Origin: DAOUEX01 sp034430235
GTDB taxonomy: Bacteria > Chloroflexota > Anaerolineae > UBA2200
Direction: 5' to 3'
Assembly (NCBI GenBank): GCA_964478075.1
Contig: CAYZGO010000015.1
Location: 18,240 to 82,239, forward strand
Length of the DNA: 64,000 nt
Of the stretch, positions 32,417 to 40,559 are shown in pieces. The translations under genes were made by a program, and so were the position numbers. Numbering within the stretch: the first letter of the stretch is position 1; each line of letters begins with the position of its first letter. The notes under the pieces were generated by a model. It made no database searches, was not told the DNA's origin, and saw only the letters and a program-made list of their open reading frames with translations.

Positions 32417-34612
32417 TTACTCGCGTCGGCGTGCGGAGCTTCCACCGCCACCGGGTCGTCGGGGCCCAGATGACGAACTGCGTCTGTCGCTTCTCGTTTT
32501 TCTGTCGCGCGCACGCGCCTCCTCTGCCGTCCAGCCCGCCAGTACAGCCTGCCGCGAAAGCCGAATCTTCCCTTCGCGGTCAATGTCTATGATCATCACC
32601 ATGATCTCATCGCCGACTTTGACAACGTCTTCGACCCTCCCGACGCGATAGTCAGCTAGTTGGGAGATGTGCACCAGCCCATCTGTCCCTGGCAGGATCT
32701 CTACAAAAGCCCCAAAGTTCGTCGTGCGGACCACTTTGCCCGTGTAAATCTTCCCGATTTCGGGCTCCTCCGTCAATCGCTGAATGATTCTCACAGCCTT
32801 GTCACTACTCGCCCCGTTGATGGAAGCAATGTAGACCGTGCCGTCATCTTCTACGTCAATCTTGGCTCCCGTTTCCTCGATAATGCTGCGGATCATCTTA
32901 CCGCCAGGGCCGATGACCTTGCCGATCTTCTCAGGGTCAATCTTGATCAAGGTGATACGCGGAGCGTATGGCGACAACTCTGGACGTGCCTCCTTGATGA
33001 CGGACAACATCTTGTCCAGCACGAACAAGCGTGCCTCCCTCGCCTGAGCCATGGCCAATCTCATGATCTCGGCATTGATACCCTTGGTCTTGACGTCCAT
33101 TTGCAGAGCAGTAACACCCTTGGCCGTGCCCGCCACCTTAAAGTCCATGTCGCCGAGGGCATCCTCCATGCCCTGTATATCAGTCAGCACGGCGTAGCGA
33201 TTTCCATCCTTGACCAGGCCCATAGCAATACCAGCTACTGGTGCATTGATTGGCACACCAGCGTCCATCAAAGCCAAGGTACTAGCGCAGACACTGGCCA
33301 TCGAAGTCGAGCCATTAGAGGAGAGCACCTCAGATACCAGCCGGATGGTGTATGGAAAGCCTTCTTCACTGGGGATCATGGGCAAGAGGGCTCTCTCAGC
33401 CAGCGCACCGTGTCCGATCTCTCGCCGGCCCGGTCCGCGCATCCTTCCTGCTTCCCCCGTGCTATAGGGGGGAAAGCTATAGTGATGCATATACCGCTTT
33501 TTCTCTTCGGTGCCAAGGCCGTCAAGTATCTGCTCGTCACTCACTGTGCCGAGTGTGGCAATAGTCAGGACTTGGGTTTCTCCACGTGTGAAGAGGCCTG
33601 AACCATGCGCACGCGGCAGGAGCCCCACCTCGCCACTGAGATGGCGAATGGTCTTAAAGTCGCGGCCATCTGGGCGGTAGCCTTTGTCGAGTATCGCACT
33701 GCGCACCACGCTCTTGAGACACTGATCAAAGGCGGCCAGGATTTCTGGCTCGGAGTACGTCTCACGCAGGCTGGTGAGCAATGGTGCACGAAGCTCGTCA
33801 AGCGCTTTGTTGCGTTCCTCCTTGCTCTGTGCCTGCTCCAAGGCTGCAGTCAGGCGCTCGACAAGTTGCTCTCGCACGACGTGTGCAAGTTTCTCGCTCA
33901 CCTGAAACAGAGGAAATTCCCTCTTAGGCTTGCCAACAGTTTGGTGCATTTCTTCTTGCATGCGGATGACATCTTGGAACGCCTTGTGTCCTTCCTGGAG
34001 CGCTCGCAGGAGGATCTCTTCGCTTACCTCACTCGCGCCCGCTTCGACCATCACAATGGCATCTGCCGTCCCGGCCAGCCGTAGGTCCAGAAGGCTGTTC
34101 TGCATCTCGGAGGCTGTTGGATTGAGCAACAGCTTCCCATCCGCATAGCCGACTCGTATGGCTCCTACTGGGCCAGCAAAGGGGATGTCAGAGATTGTCA
34201 GGGCGGCCGAAGCACCAATAATGGCCATGATGTCCAGATAGTGTTCCTGATCCGCAGATAGGGCTGTCGCAACGATGTGCACATCGTGGCGAAGACCTTT
34301 AGGGAGGAGTGGACGCAAAGATCTATCCGTTAGCCGGCAAAGCAGGATTGCTGCCTCGGACGGGCGGCCTTCCCGTTTGAAGAAGCCCCCTGGGATTTTG
34401 CCAGCAGCATACAACCGCTCTTCGTAGTCAATAGTCAAAGGGAGGAAGTTTATGCCCTCACGAGGAGTTCGCGAACTAGTAGCTGTAACCAGGATTATGG
34501 TATCGCCGCAACGAACAGTCACGGCCCCTCCAGCCTGCCCGGCCAGCTTGCCCGTCTCCACGACCACGGTTGAACTGCCCAAAGTGGCACTACAACTTGG
34601 TACCGTATTCAT
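32417..34612 (-). CDS. pnp: Polyribonucleotide nucleotidyltransferase (PNPase)
   Basis: 731 residues. Two RNase PH-like domains (the second with SFPPYSTGEAGRMRGPGRRE) are joined by a helical domain. They are followed by a KH domain (IGKVIGPGGKMI) and an S1 domain (GAFVEILPGTDGLVHISQL). The C-terminal tail is rich in Arg, Ser and Gly, possibly RNA-binding. It degrades RNA phosphorolytically from the 3' end. The rpsO-pnp gene order is widely conserved in bacteria. The ATG at 34612 starts MNTVPSCSATLGSSTVVVET. Confidence 0.97.
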   Translation of the reverse strand: MNTVPSCSATLGSSTVVVETGKLAGQAGGAVTVRCGDTIILVTATSSRTPREGINFLPLTIDYEERLYAAGKIPGGFFKREGRPSEAAILLCRLTDRSLRPLLPKGLRHDVHIVATALSADQEHYLDIMAIIGASAALTISDIPFAGPVGAIRVGYADGKLLLNPTASEMQNSLLDLRLAGTADAIVMVEAGASEVSEEILLRALQEGHKAFQDVIRMQEEMHQTVGKPKREFPLFQVSEKLAHVVREQLVERLTAALEQAQSKEERNKALDELRAPLLTSLRETYSEPEILAAFDQCLKSVVRSAILDKGYRPDGRDFKTIRHLSGEVGLLPRAHGSGLFTRGETQVLTIATLGTVSDEQILDGLGTEEKKRYMHHYSFPPYSTGEAGRMRGPGRREIGHGALAERALLPMIPSEEGFPYTIRLVSEVLSSNGSTSMASVCASTLALMDAGVPINAPVAGIAMGLVKDGNRYAVLTDIQGMEDALGDMDFKVAGTAKGVTALQMDVKTKGINAEIMRLAMAQAREARLFVLDKMLSVIKEARPELSPYAPRITLIKIDPEKIGKVIGPGGKMIRSIIEETGAKIDVEDDGTVYIASINGASSDKAVRIIQRLTEEPEIGKIYTGKVVRTTNFGAFVEILPGTDGLVHISQLADYRVGRVEDVVKVGDEIMVMIIDIDREGKIRLSRQAVLAGWTAEEARARDRKTRSDRRSSSSGPRRPGGGGSSARRRE

Positions 34613-34777
34613 TTTTTACCTACTTTTCTCATAGTGTTTCGAGATCGGGACGGGCAGTCAGGGACTGGGGACTGAGCCGCATGTCTCTCATGCGGAGCAC
34701 TCCCCAATTCCTGGACCACCCATTCGTGATCTCCTGTCTGCATCGGCAACGTAGGTCACCGAGGGCCATGTGCAAAT

Positions 34778-34803
34778 GAGTAGATGAACACTCCGATCTA
34801 CTC
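34778..34803 (-). promoter_or_regulatory. Hairpin between rpsO and pnp
   Basis: GAGTAGAT (34778-34785) pairs with ATCTACTC (34796-34803) around a 10-base loop, followed by ATTTGC on the minus strand. It may be an RNA-processing site or a weak terminator in the rpsO-pnp message. Confidence 0.45.
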
Positions 34804-34843
34804 GTCCATCTATCTTAGGCCCCTCGGGTCCGTTGCGCATACG

Positions 34844-35113
34844 CTACTTCCGCAAATCCAGCCGCGCTACGATTTGCTTGTATCGTTTCGTGTCTGTGCG
34901 GCTCAGATAGGCCAGATGCCGGCGACGCTGTCCTACCAGCTTCAGTAAGCCGCGTCGTGAAGCTTCGTCGTGTTTATGGAGTTTGAGATGCTCAGTGAGG
35001 TCAGTAATGCGCTTGGTCAAGAGCGCTATCTGCACCTCCGGCGAACCCGTGTCCTTGGGATGGACGTGGTATTCCCTGATGACGGCTTCCTTTTCACCCT
35101 TTTCCAGGGCCAT
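34844..35113 (-). CDS. rpsO: 30S ribosomal protein S15
   Basis: 89 residues, exactly the usual length when the ATG at 35113 is used (MALEKGEKEAVIREYHVHPK). Family motifs DTGSPEVQIALLTKRI, LTEHLKLHKHDEASRRGLLK and GQRRRHLAYL are intact. It binds the central domain of 16S rRNA early in 30S assembly. AAGGGGG precedes the start. An 18-codon in-frame extension is rejected. pnp follows in the same direction. Confidence 0.97.
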   Translation of the reverse strand: MALEKGEKEAVIREYHVHPKDTGSPEVQIALLTKRITDLTEHLKLHKHDEASRRGLLKLVGQRRRHLAYLSRTDTKRYKQIVARLDLRK

Positions 35114-35155
35114 GCCGCACCCCCTTTCTCCTTGGGACGTCAAACACAATTCACA

Positions 35156-35184
35156 ATTATAGCGCACTTTGGAGCAGAATGCAA
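35156..35184 (-). promoter_or_regulatory. Sigma70-type promoter of rpsO
   Basis: TTGCAT (35179-35184 on the minus strand), a 17-base spacer and a perfect TATAAT (35156-35161), about 45 bases before the start codon. Confidence 0.75.
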
Positions 35185-35239
35185 ATCAAATGCATATCGC
35201 GGCAAACGTGTTGAAAAGCCCCAGGCGTTCTTACGGAGC

Positions 35240-35334
35240 TACAGAGTACTGCGTCAAGCGCTAAACTTGAGCACTTGTTCCCATATCGTTCATCCCGCTC
35301 GACGGGACAGCAATTCGACCAAAGGGGTTTAGCC
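35240..35334 (-). repeat. Dispersed repeat family 2, copy C (inverse orientation)
   Basis: Read on the minus strand it starts GGCTAAACCCCTTTGGTCGA, ends AGTTTAGCGCTTGACGCAGT and then ACTCTGTA, and holds an internal hairpin with arms TCCCG and CGGGA. It matches the plus-strand copies at 35934 and 49944. Confidence 0.75.
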
Positions 35335-35404
35335 ATTGATGCACAAAGCAGTAAACCGGGCACGCTTGGTACACGCGCCATCACTGTAAGGAAGGTGCAT
35401 CGAG

Positions 35405-35497
35405 ATGAGCCGCGAGAGACTTACTCTGATGCCTCGGCTGTGGAGACGCAATGAAGATCATATTCCCGTCTATTTCCAAAGTGATCGCACCTGCTGA
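35405..35497 (+). CDS. Possible 30-residue peptide gene
   Basis: An ATG at 35405 opens 30 codons (begins MSRERLTLMPRLWRRNEDHI, strongly basic) to a TGA at 35495-35497. AAGGAAGG lies upstream and an intrinsic-terminator-like hairpin follows within ten bases. I do not recognise the peptide. It may be chance; the terminator could belong to the convergent rubredoxin-like gene. Confidence 0.25.
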   Translation: MSRERLTLMPRLWRRNEDHIPVYFQSDRTC

Positions 35498-35505
35498 TGG
35501 AATGC

Positions 35506-35533
35506 AAAAGGACCACCGTATGGCGGTCCTTTT
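35506..35533. terminator. Bidirectional terminator
   Basis: AAAAGGACC pairs with GGTCCTTTT, with T-runs on both strands. It lies 38 bases downstream of the rubredoxin-like stop on the minus strand. Confidence 0.85.
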
Positions 35534-35570
35534 GCGTATTCGGTGCCTACTCTTCGGAGCCGGCTTTGTC

Positions 35571-35720
35571 CTATTCGTCTTCTTCGGGTTCTTCGGGCAA
35601 GTCTTCGTATTCTACCTTTAGCCAAGAGCGCACAGCGCCACAATCAGGGCATTCGCTTGGTGGTTGGCTGCCTTCGTAGATATAGCCACACTCCGTGCAC
35701 TCCCACTCGATGATGGGCAT
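35571..35720 (-). CDS. Rubredoxin-like 49-residue zinc-ribbon or iron protein
   Basis: Too short for routine ORF tracks. MPIIEWECTECGYIYEG is followed by SECPDCG, giving the CxxC...CxxC iron or zinc site of rubredoxin-type domains at Cys8, 11, 24 and 27. The C-terminal third is acidic (EYEDLPEEPEEDE). The gap between the two CxxC pairs is only 12 residues, much shorter than in true rubredoxins, so it resembles the rubredoxin-like knuckle attached to rubrerythrins. GGGAGG lies ten bases before the ATG, and a terminator follows the stop. It could carry electrons or act as a small metal-binding adaptor. Confidence 0.75.
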   Translation of the reverse strand: MPIIEWECTECGYIYEGSQPPSECPDCGAVRSWLKVEYEDLPEEPEEDE

Positions 35721-35933
35721 TCGGTCTCACCTCCCTTCCTACTGTATTTCTATGGTTTATTCGTAGAGACATCATCCAACAAGCTGCAACGCCGTGCGGC
35801 TAATGCAAGATGTCAGCCTCCTTTTCAACTGCTGATAGTATCACAGTTTTGGTGAACCTATTGGCAAAATAGGTGTAATCGAGGAGCAACTTTGGTAAGG
35901 TTCTGGTGGACATCAAGACGAGTGAAGTGTACT

Positions 35934-36024
35934 ACTGCTTCGTGCGTAAATTGCTAAACCTCACTGGTGAGATTGCCGTATAAAAACGGATGTTTGAGTT
36001 CAGAGCTTGACGCAGTACCCTGTA
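35934..36024 (+). repeat. Dispersed repeat family 2, copy A
   Basis: Begins ACTGCTTCGTGC and contains TTGCTAAACCTCACTGGT. It ends GCTTGACGCAGTACCCTGTA, identical to the end of copy B at 49944-50057. Confidence 0.8.
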
Positions 36025-36026
36025 GT

Positions 36027-36054
36027 TTGCATTTTCGCCTTTTGTGGCTATCAT
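36027..36054 (+). promoter_or_regulatory. Candidate promoter of the winged-helix regulator
   Basis: TTGCAT (36027-36032), a 16-base spacer and TATCAT (36049-36054), immediately after repeat copy A. Confidence 0.4.
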
Positions 36055-36119
36055 TTCCCTTGTCAGCAGCCATTGAGTCCGTGGTGGATCTTTGGAAAGC
36101 AAGCCGAGGGGGCATCCCT

Positions 36120-36809
36120 ATGCGAATTCTTATCGTGAACCCCGAGTCTGTTTGGACTCAGCGAATTCGGGCCAGATTAGAGCCGACTGGTGCCAGAGTC
36201 TGGACGGCTGGCGATTGGAACGGCGCAGTCAAGGCACTGGAAGAGGCTTGGCCTGACATCCTGATCATTGAATCCCGTCTCTTGCAGAAGGAGGCGGCGA
36301 CGATATTGCCTGCTCTGAGAGAAGGTGAACGGCTGCCGGTCATTGTACCAACTACGCTTGGGCGCTATCCTGTGGATTCCAATGACGTTTCACCGCGCGG
36401 CGAGGAAGCGCTGCGCCGCATCGAATTGCTGATCACACGGCTACAGGGCGCTTTCCAGCCCGCTGGCCAACTCATCCGGGTGGGTAAACTCACTATTGAT
36501 GCGGCGCGCAAGGAGGTGATTTTCGCTGCCAGGCGCATACGATTACCTCCTATCCAGTTCCGCTTGGTCCAATACCTGGCCCTCAATGCGGAACGCGTGG
36601 TGGATCAGCGTGAATTGCTAAGAGAAGTTTGGGGCTATGCGGGCTTGGACAGTGAAGGACGCGATTTGATCAAAACCCACGTGCGTCTTGTCCGCCGTAA
36701 ATTGGGCTGGAGCGATGAAAGCAGCAGCTACCTAAAGTCCGTACGCGGATTTGGGTACATGCTCAGCGTCCCAGCGCAGGATCAGGTGAGGAAGACCAAG
36801 AGACAGTAG
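36120..36809 (+). CDS. OmpR-family DNA-binding regulator with degenerate receiver domain
   Basis: 229 residues. The N-terminal 115 residues have the receiver fold pattern (MRILIVNPES, PDILIIESRLL) but lack key residues. The acidic pair after the first strand is NP, the phospho-acceptor aspartate position is Glu51, and the switch lysine is not evident. The C-terminal 100 residues are a winged helix of the OmpR/PhoB type (VVDQRELLREVWGYAG, THVRLVRRKLG and GFGYML). It probably binds DNA without classical phosphorylation; no histidine kinase is nearby. The start at 36120 has GAGGGGG upstream. Confidence 0.85.
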   Translation: MRILIVNPESVWTQRIRARLEPTGARVWTAGDWNGAVKALEEAWPDILIIESRLLQKEAATILPALREGERLPVIVPTTLGRYPVDSNDVSPRGEEALRRIELLITRLQGAFQPAGQLIRVGKLTIDAARKEVIFAARRIRLPPIQFRLVQYLALNAERVVDQRELLREVWGYAGLDSEGRDLIKTHVRLVRRKLGWSDESSSYLKSVRGFGYMLSVPAQDQVRKTKRQ

Positions 36810-37122
36810 TCAGGCGTTGTCTATGTGCCAAGCAGGCCAGGGGAAGAGTTACAAAGTGGAGTATGGCATGCGCGAAGCCGCTTGTGGCGATTCATTGAAG
36901 CCCATGTGATGTCATAGCTTTCAACTACACGCTAGCTCGAGACTGAAGAGGCAGTGTGAATCGGGTTTGGGGTCCCACAGTATCCCCAATACTGATCAAT
37001 ACTGAGGTCAACCCGGACGTTGGAGACGACTGAACAGCAAGGGTATATGATCTGTGCGCAACTTGTCCAACAGCGCCGGCGGACGCCCGTTATACACAAA
37101 CTGTCAGGGGGTCTCTGCGGGG
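36810..37122. other. Intergenic region with no recognisable gene
   Basis: 313 bases between the convergent regulator and SLOG-like genes. Short open frames lack ribosome binding sites. A 31-codon minus-strand stretch reading FVYNGRPPALLDKLR could be a decayed fragment, but there is too little to name it. Confidence 0.5.
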
Positions 37123-37683
37123 TCATTCTGTAGCACTGGCGCTTTGGTCCCGCACGGACATCCCACTCAGAAACTTGTAGAAGCCCTCCAGGTCTTCCAC
37201 CCAATGCAGATCCGTTTCTACTTCGACCTCTGGTGGGATGCCACTGACTAATGATTTGATCACCACTACAGGTGTATTGCCCACCCATTTGGTCCACGCA
37301 ACCTCGGCGATGGTGCCACAACTCAGGCCAATGCACAGCAATACGTCGGAAAGCTGGCAGATGCGCTCGTGCTGCTCCGTCCAGCTCAGATCTTCCACCG
37401 TCTCATGGCACAAGTGGCGGTAGTCCTCACAGCGAGTCGTGGCGGCCTGTGCGGAAGTTCCACCATGCGGGATGATGCCAATCAGCCTGTGGCCGCCTGC
37501 AGCATAATAAGACTGGGCGGCCAACAGCGCCACGCCTCGATCGGGTACCAGCACCACAGTGTACCCGCGCTGGGCCAGTCCCTCTCCCGCTGCCCTAGCT
37601 GTACGTTCACAAGCAGCAGGATCAAGTCCGACAGACCTGGAAGTGATATTGATGTCAGTAGGACCAATGATGCCTATACGCAT
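37123..37683 (-). CDS. SLOG/LOG-like Rossmann-fold protein
   Basis: 186 residues from MRIGIIGPTDINITSRSVGL. It has a nucleotide-binding-like first strand (IGIIGP), a middle region VVLVPDRGVALLAAQSYYAAGG, and CIGLSCGTIAEVAW in place of the GGxGTxxE motif of LOG and TIGR00725-type proteins. Such proteins bind nucleotides or derivatives; the exact ligand is unknown. The start with MRIGIIGP is preferred over one ten codons upstream. It stands alone on the minus strand. Confidence 0.6.
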   Translation of the reverse strand: MRIGIIGPTDINITSRSVGLDPAACERTARAAGEGLAQRGYTVVLVPDRGVALLAAQSYYAAGGHRLIGIIPHGGTSAQAATTRCEDYRHLCHETVEDLSWTEQHERICQLSDVLLCIGLSCGTIAEVAWTKWVGNTPVVVIKSLVSGIPPEVEVETDLHWVEDLEGFYKFLSGMSVRDQSASATE

Positions 37684-37803
37684 GCTTTGCGCTCCATGTT
37701 CCGGGTGGTGCAATCACACACCACAAGGTCAACTCGCTAGATTATCGGCCCGCTGGGGTCAAACCCTTGGCTACTAGGCCATGAATAGCTCGGTGTTGCT
37801 CAA

Positions 37804-37847
37804 CGCGGACGATAGTCCGCGTTCTGGCGGCGGATTGTCATCCGCCG
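37804..37847. repeat. Pair of adjacent GC-rich hairpins
   Basis: CGCGGAC/GTCCGCG (37804-37810 with 37815-37821) and CGGCGGAT/ATCCGCCG (37828-37835 with 37840-37847) stand side by side downstream of the YVTN lipoprotein gene. They might act as a terminator or belong to a dispersed repeat. Confidence 0.5.
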
Positions 37848-37971
37848 GGAGCGTAGGCCCCACGCTGCAAGTGCAGAAGAACCTGACAGGCATCTTGCAC
37901 CAGAACCAGATTAACGCCACCTTGGTCCGTTTGGCAAAGCTCAGGCGCACCACAAAGCACACGGACACGCA

Positions 37972-40545
37972 CTAGTGAGCTGGGTATTCAAAGAAGGTGC
38001 TGTCGGCGAACAGAGCATAGATGATGTCACGAGCACCTGACATAATCAATTGCCCGTGTTCAAAGACCTGCCATTCGTTGGTATGGCCACGCTCGTCATC
38101 AGTAGCCCAACCCAGTCCTTCTTTGACGCCTTCCTCTTTGCACCATACGAGGCCAAACCCACGCTTGGGCTGCAGCAGGCTGCCAGGGGGAGAGGTCTCA
38201 CAACTATACTCTGGCATGCCCTCGTGCCAGCGATCAGAAAAGCTACGCCACACACCATCGTTGTAGAAGACAAAGACGGTACGGTCAGCCTCGCGCCAAA
38301 GCATGTGGCCGCGTTCGAAGGCCTGTTCTGCCATAAGGCTGCCTTGCATCTCTTCCGCTGGGCAACCCAGGCCAAAGCGCAGGCTCGTGTCGCCAGCCCA
38401 GTATGGCTCGAAGGGGCGGCCAGGAACTAAATCACATGAGGGCTCTACCATAACAGCCACAGTGGGGCTGGGTTCAGGATGCGGTGTCAGCGTAGGCCAG
38501 GGCGTCGGCGTGTAGGTAGGCGTGGGGGTTGGCGGCGGCGGCAATGTCATGTCACGGAACACGTGCACTGTGCCTCGCTGTGCATCGGAGAGGTAAACGT
38601 ACCCACGCTGGGCGTCCACAGTCAGCTCGTACCCGTCAGCAACTCCAGGTTCACCCTGCAGCCCCAATCTGGCCACCGTGCCCAATCCACGGCTATCAAG
38701 TACCAACAACTCAGTACCGGGCTCGACAGCCGGATCCGGTGCGTAGGTGAGGCAAATAAAGATGTGATGCGTCTTTGGGTTGTAGGCCAGGGCTGCTGGA
38801 TACTTGGGCAAAGCCAAGGCAGCGGTCCGTTCGAGGCTGCTGGCATCGTTGACGATTAGCTTGTAATACCCCATGCGCACCGCCGAGGAGAAGATGCGCT
38901 GGCCCTGTGGATCAACCACCAGACCGGTCATGCTCAGACCACCTACCTGACCTTTGAGGAGTTCACCGCTCCTCAGATCCACGACATACACAATGAAGCC
39001 ACCGTTGGAACCCGGCGTGCCGTTCGAAGCCACCATGTAGGCGCGTCCAGCTCTGGGATCAACCTGAATGTGAACAGGCTTGACTGCAAAACCGTAGATG
39101 GTTAGCAACTCAGTGCGTCGCAGCAAGCGCTGGCTATCCGCATCGAGTACTGCGTCGCTGACATACAACTGACCAGTTTCGGGCGCTATGGCCAGGCCCT
39201 GTGGCAACCGTCCAACCTCTATTGTCCTGATGATGCTATTATCGCGCGTAGAGACGAGCGTCAGGTCGCCACCGACATAGTTCAATACAAACAGCGTATC
39301 TCCATCGGGACTCAGGGCTACCTCCATAGGGTGTAGACCCACGGCTATCTCATCAACGAGTCGCTCGCCCTCTAGGACGAACACACTATTCGTGCTGGCA
39401 CAAGCAACGTACAAGCGTCCTGTGTCAGGATGTACAGCCATGCCACGTGGTATTATGCTCAGCGGCACAACCTGCAGCAAACGGTTGCTCTCGCTGTCAA
39501 TGACCGCCACGTTGTCGCTGTTCGAATTGGCAACATATACCTCGCCATCTTTCCCCAAAGCCACGCCAAGAGGACGCAAGCCCAAGGGGACTGTCGCTAC
39601 GAGCCGCAGAGTGTTCCCATCAATGACCGACACGTCGCTGGTCCAGGAATTGGCCACGTAGATGCGCCCGTTGCGCGGGTCAATAGCCATGCCACGTGGG
39701 TCGCCGCCAATGGGCGTGCGCCCCAGTTGCTCCCGTCCCAGGGCATCATAGGCGACCAGGTATTGGTGGAGGCCATAAGTGTCGTCACTCGTGTCATATT
39801 CGTTGATAAAGAAACGCTCGGATGTGGGATCAGTCCCAAGCGTCACGTAGGCATCATGTTCAAGCGCAGCGATGACGGTCAAATCCCTCAAGTCCACGAT
39901 TTGCACACTGTTGTAGACACTGGCATACAGCAGATTGGTCACCGGATTCGCTGCCAAGGCCAGTATGCCAATGGAGGCCTCAAGAGGCACGGTGGCAATA
40001 CGTTCACCTGAAACGCCGTCCAGTACAGCGAGAGCATTCTCGCCACGCCCACCTACATAGAGACGACCATCCAGGACTACCAGACAGGCCGGGTTCTTGG
40101 GCGCAGGCACCGTTTTGACGACATGATAGCCAGAGATGATAGAGACAGAATCCTCTCCCTCGTTGGCCACGTACAGCAGACCAGTCTCAGGGTCTGTTGC
40201 CAGGGCAACTGGCGCATCACCCACGGCGATCACTTCGACCACCTCATTGTCTTCAATCACTGAGACGTTGTCAGTGCTGCGATTGGCCACGTACACGCGG
40301 CCATCAAGCACAGCGATAGCCTGTGGATTGTGGCCCACACCTGGCAAAGTACGCAGCGTGATCTCGCCTACAGACTGCGGCTTGCTGGGCAAAGTCGGCG
40401 AGGGCGGAATTGTTGCCGCAGGCGATGGAGTTGCCACTCTTGCGAGTGGCGTAGGCGTAGGTGTCAAAGGCGCCGGAGCGCAGGCCCCCGCAGACAACGC
40501 CAGAGCTAACGCTAGTAGTATGCACGCAAATGCTCGAACTCTCAT
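37972..40545 (-). CDS. YVTN/NHL-type beta-propeller lipoprotein
   Basis: 857 residues. A signal peptide with lipobox SAGAC and a Thr/Pro linker (about 20-60) precede a series of propeller repeats built on VYVANRSTDNVSVI and LYVANEGEDSVSII. Some ten or more blades extend to about residue 640. A second Thr/Pro linker (PPPTPTPTYTPTPWPTLTPH) leads to a C-terminal domain of about 150 residues with repeated W and F residues (GHMLWREADRTVFVFYNDGV). It is surface-exposed and probably binds proteins or polysaccharide. No ligand can be named. The dehydrogenase gene ends 14 bases upstream of its start. Confidence 0.85.
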   Translation of the reverse strand: MRVRAFACILLALALALSAGACAPAPLTPTPTPLARVATPSPAATIPPSPTLPSKPQSVGEITLRTLPGVGHNPQAIAVLDGRVYVANRSTDNVSVIEDNEVVEVIAVGDAPVALATDPETGLLYVANEGEDSVSIISGYHVVKTVPAPKNPACLVVLDGRLYVGGRGENALAVLDGVSGERIATVPLEASIGILALAANPVTNLLYASVYNSVQIVDLRDLTVIAALEHDAYVTLGTDPTSERFFINEYDTSDDTYGLHQYLVAYDALGREQLGRTPIGGDPRGMAIDPRNGRIYVANSWTSDVSVIDGNTLRLVATVPLGLRPLGVALGKDGEVYVANSNSDNVAVIDSESNRLLQVVPLSIIPRGMAVHPDTGRLYVACASTNSVFVLEGERLVDEIAVGLHPMEVALSPDGDTLFVLNYVGGDLTLVSTRDNSIIRTIEVGRLPQGLAIAPETGQLYVSDAVLDADSQRLLRRTELLTIYGFAVKPVHIQVDPRAGRAYMVASNGTPGSNGGFIVYVVDLRSGELLKGQVGGLSMTGLVVDPQGQRIFSSAVRMGYYKLIVNDASSLERTAALALPKYPAALAYNPKTHHIFICLTYAPDPAVEPGTELLVLDSRGLGTVARLGLQGEPGVADGYELTVDAQRGYVYLSDAQRGTVHVFRDMTLPPPPTPTPTYTPTPWPTLTPHPEPSPTVAVMVEPSCDLVPGRPFEPYWAGDTSLRFGLGCPAEEMQGSLMAEQAFERGHMLWREADRTVFVFYNDGVWRSFSDRWHEGMPEYSCETSPPGSLLQPKRGFGLVWCKEEGVKEGLGWATDDERGHTNEWQVFEHGQLIMSGARDIIYALFADSTFFEYPAH

Positions 40546-40559
40546 TTCTTGCTTTCTTT

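Larger units (their letters stand above)
35721..36119. other. Intergenic region between the rubredoxin-like and regulator genes
   Basis: About 400 bases, holding dispersed repeat copy A (35934-36024) and a candidate plus-strand promoter (36027-36054). An open frame reaching back to 35967 begins inside the repeat and is not used. I see no gene. Confidence 0.6.

Noticed and set aside
37781..37975. 64-codon plus-strand ORF
   Set aside because: It has no recognisable domain, spans the hairpin pair, and runs into the end of the YVTN gene.
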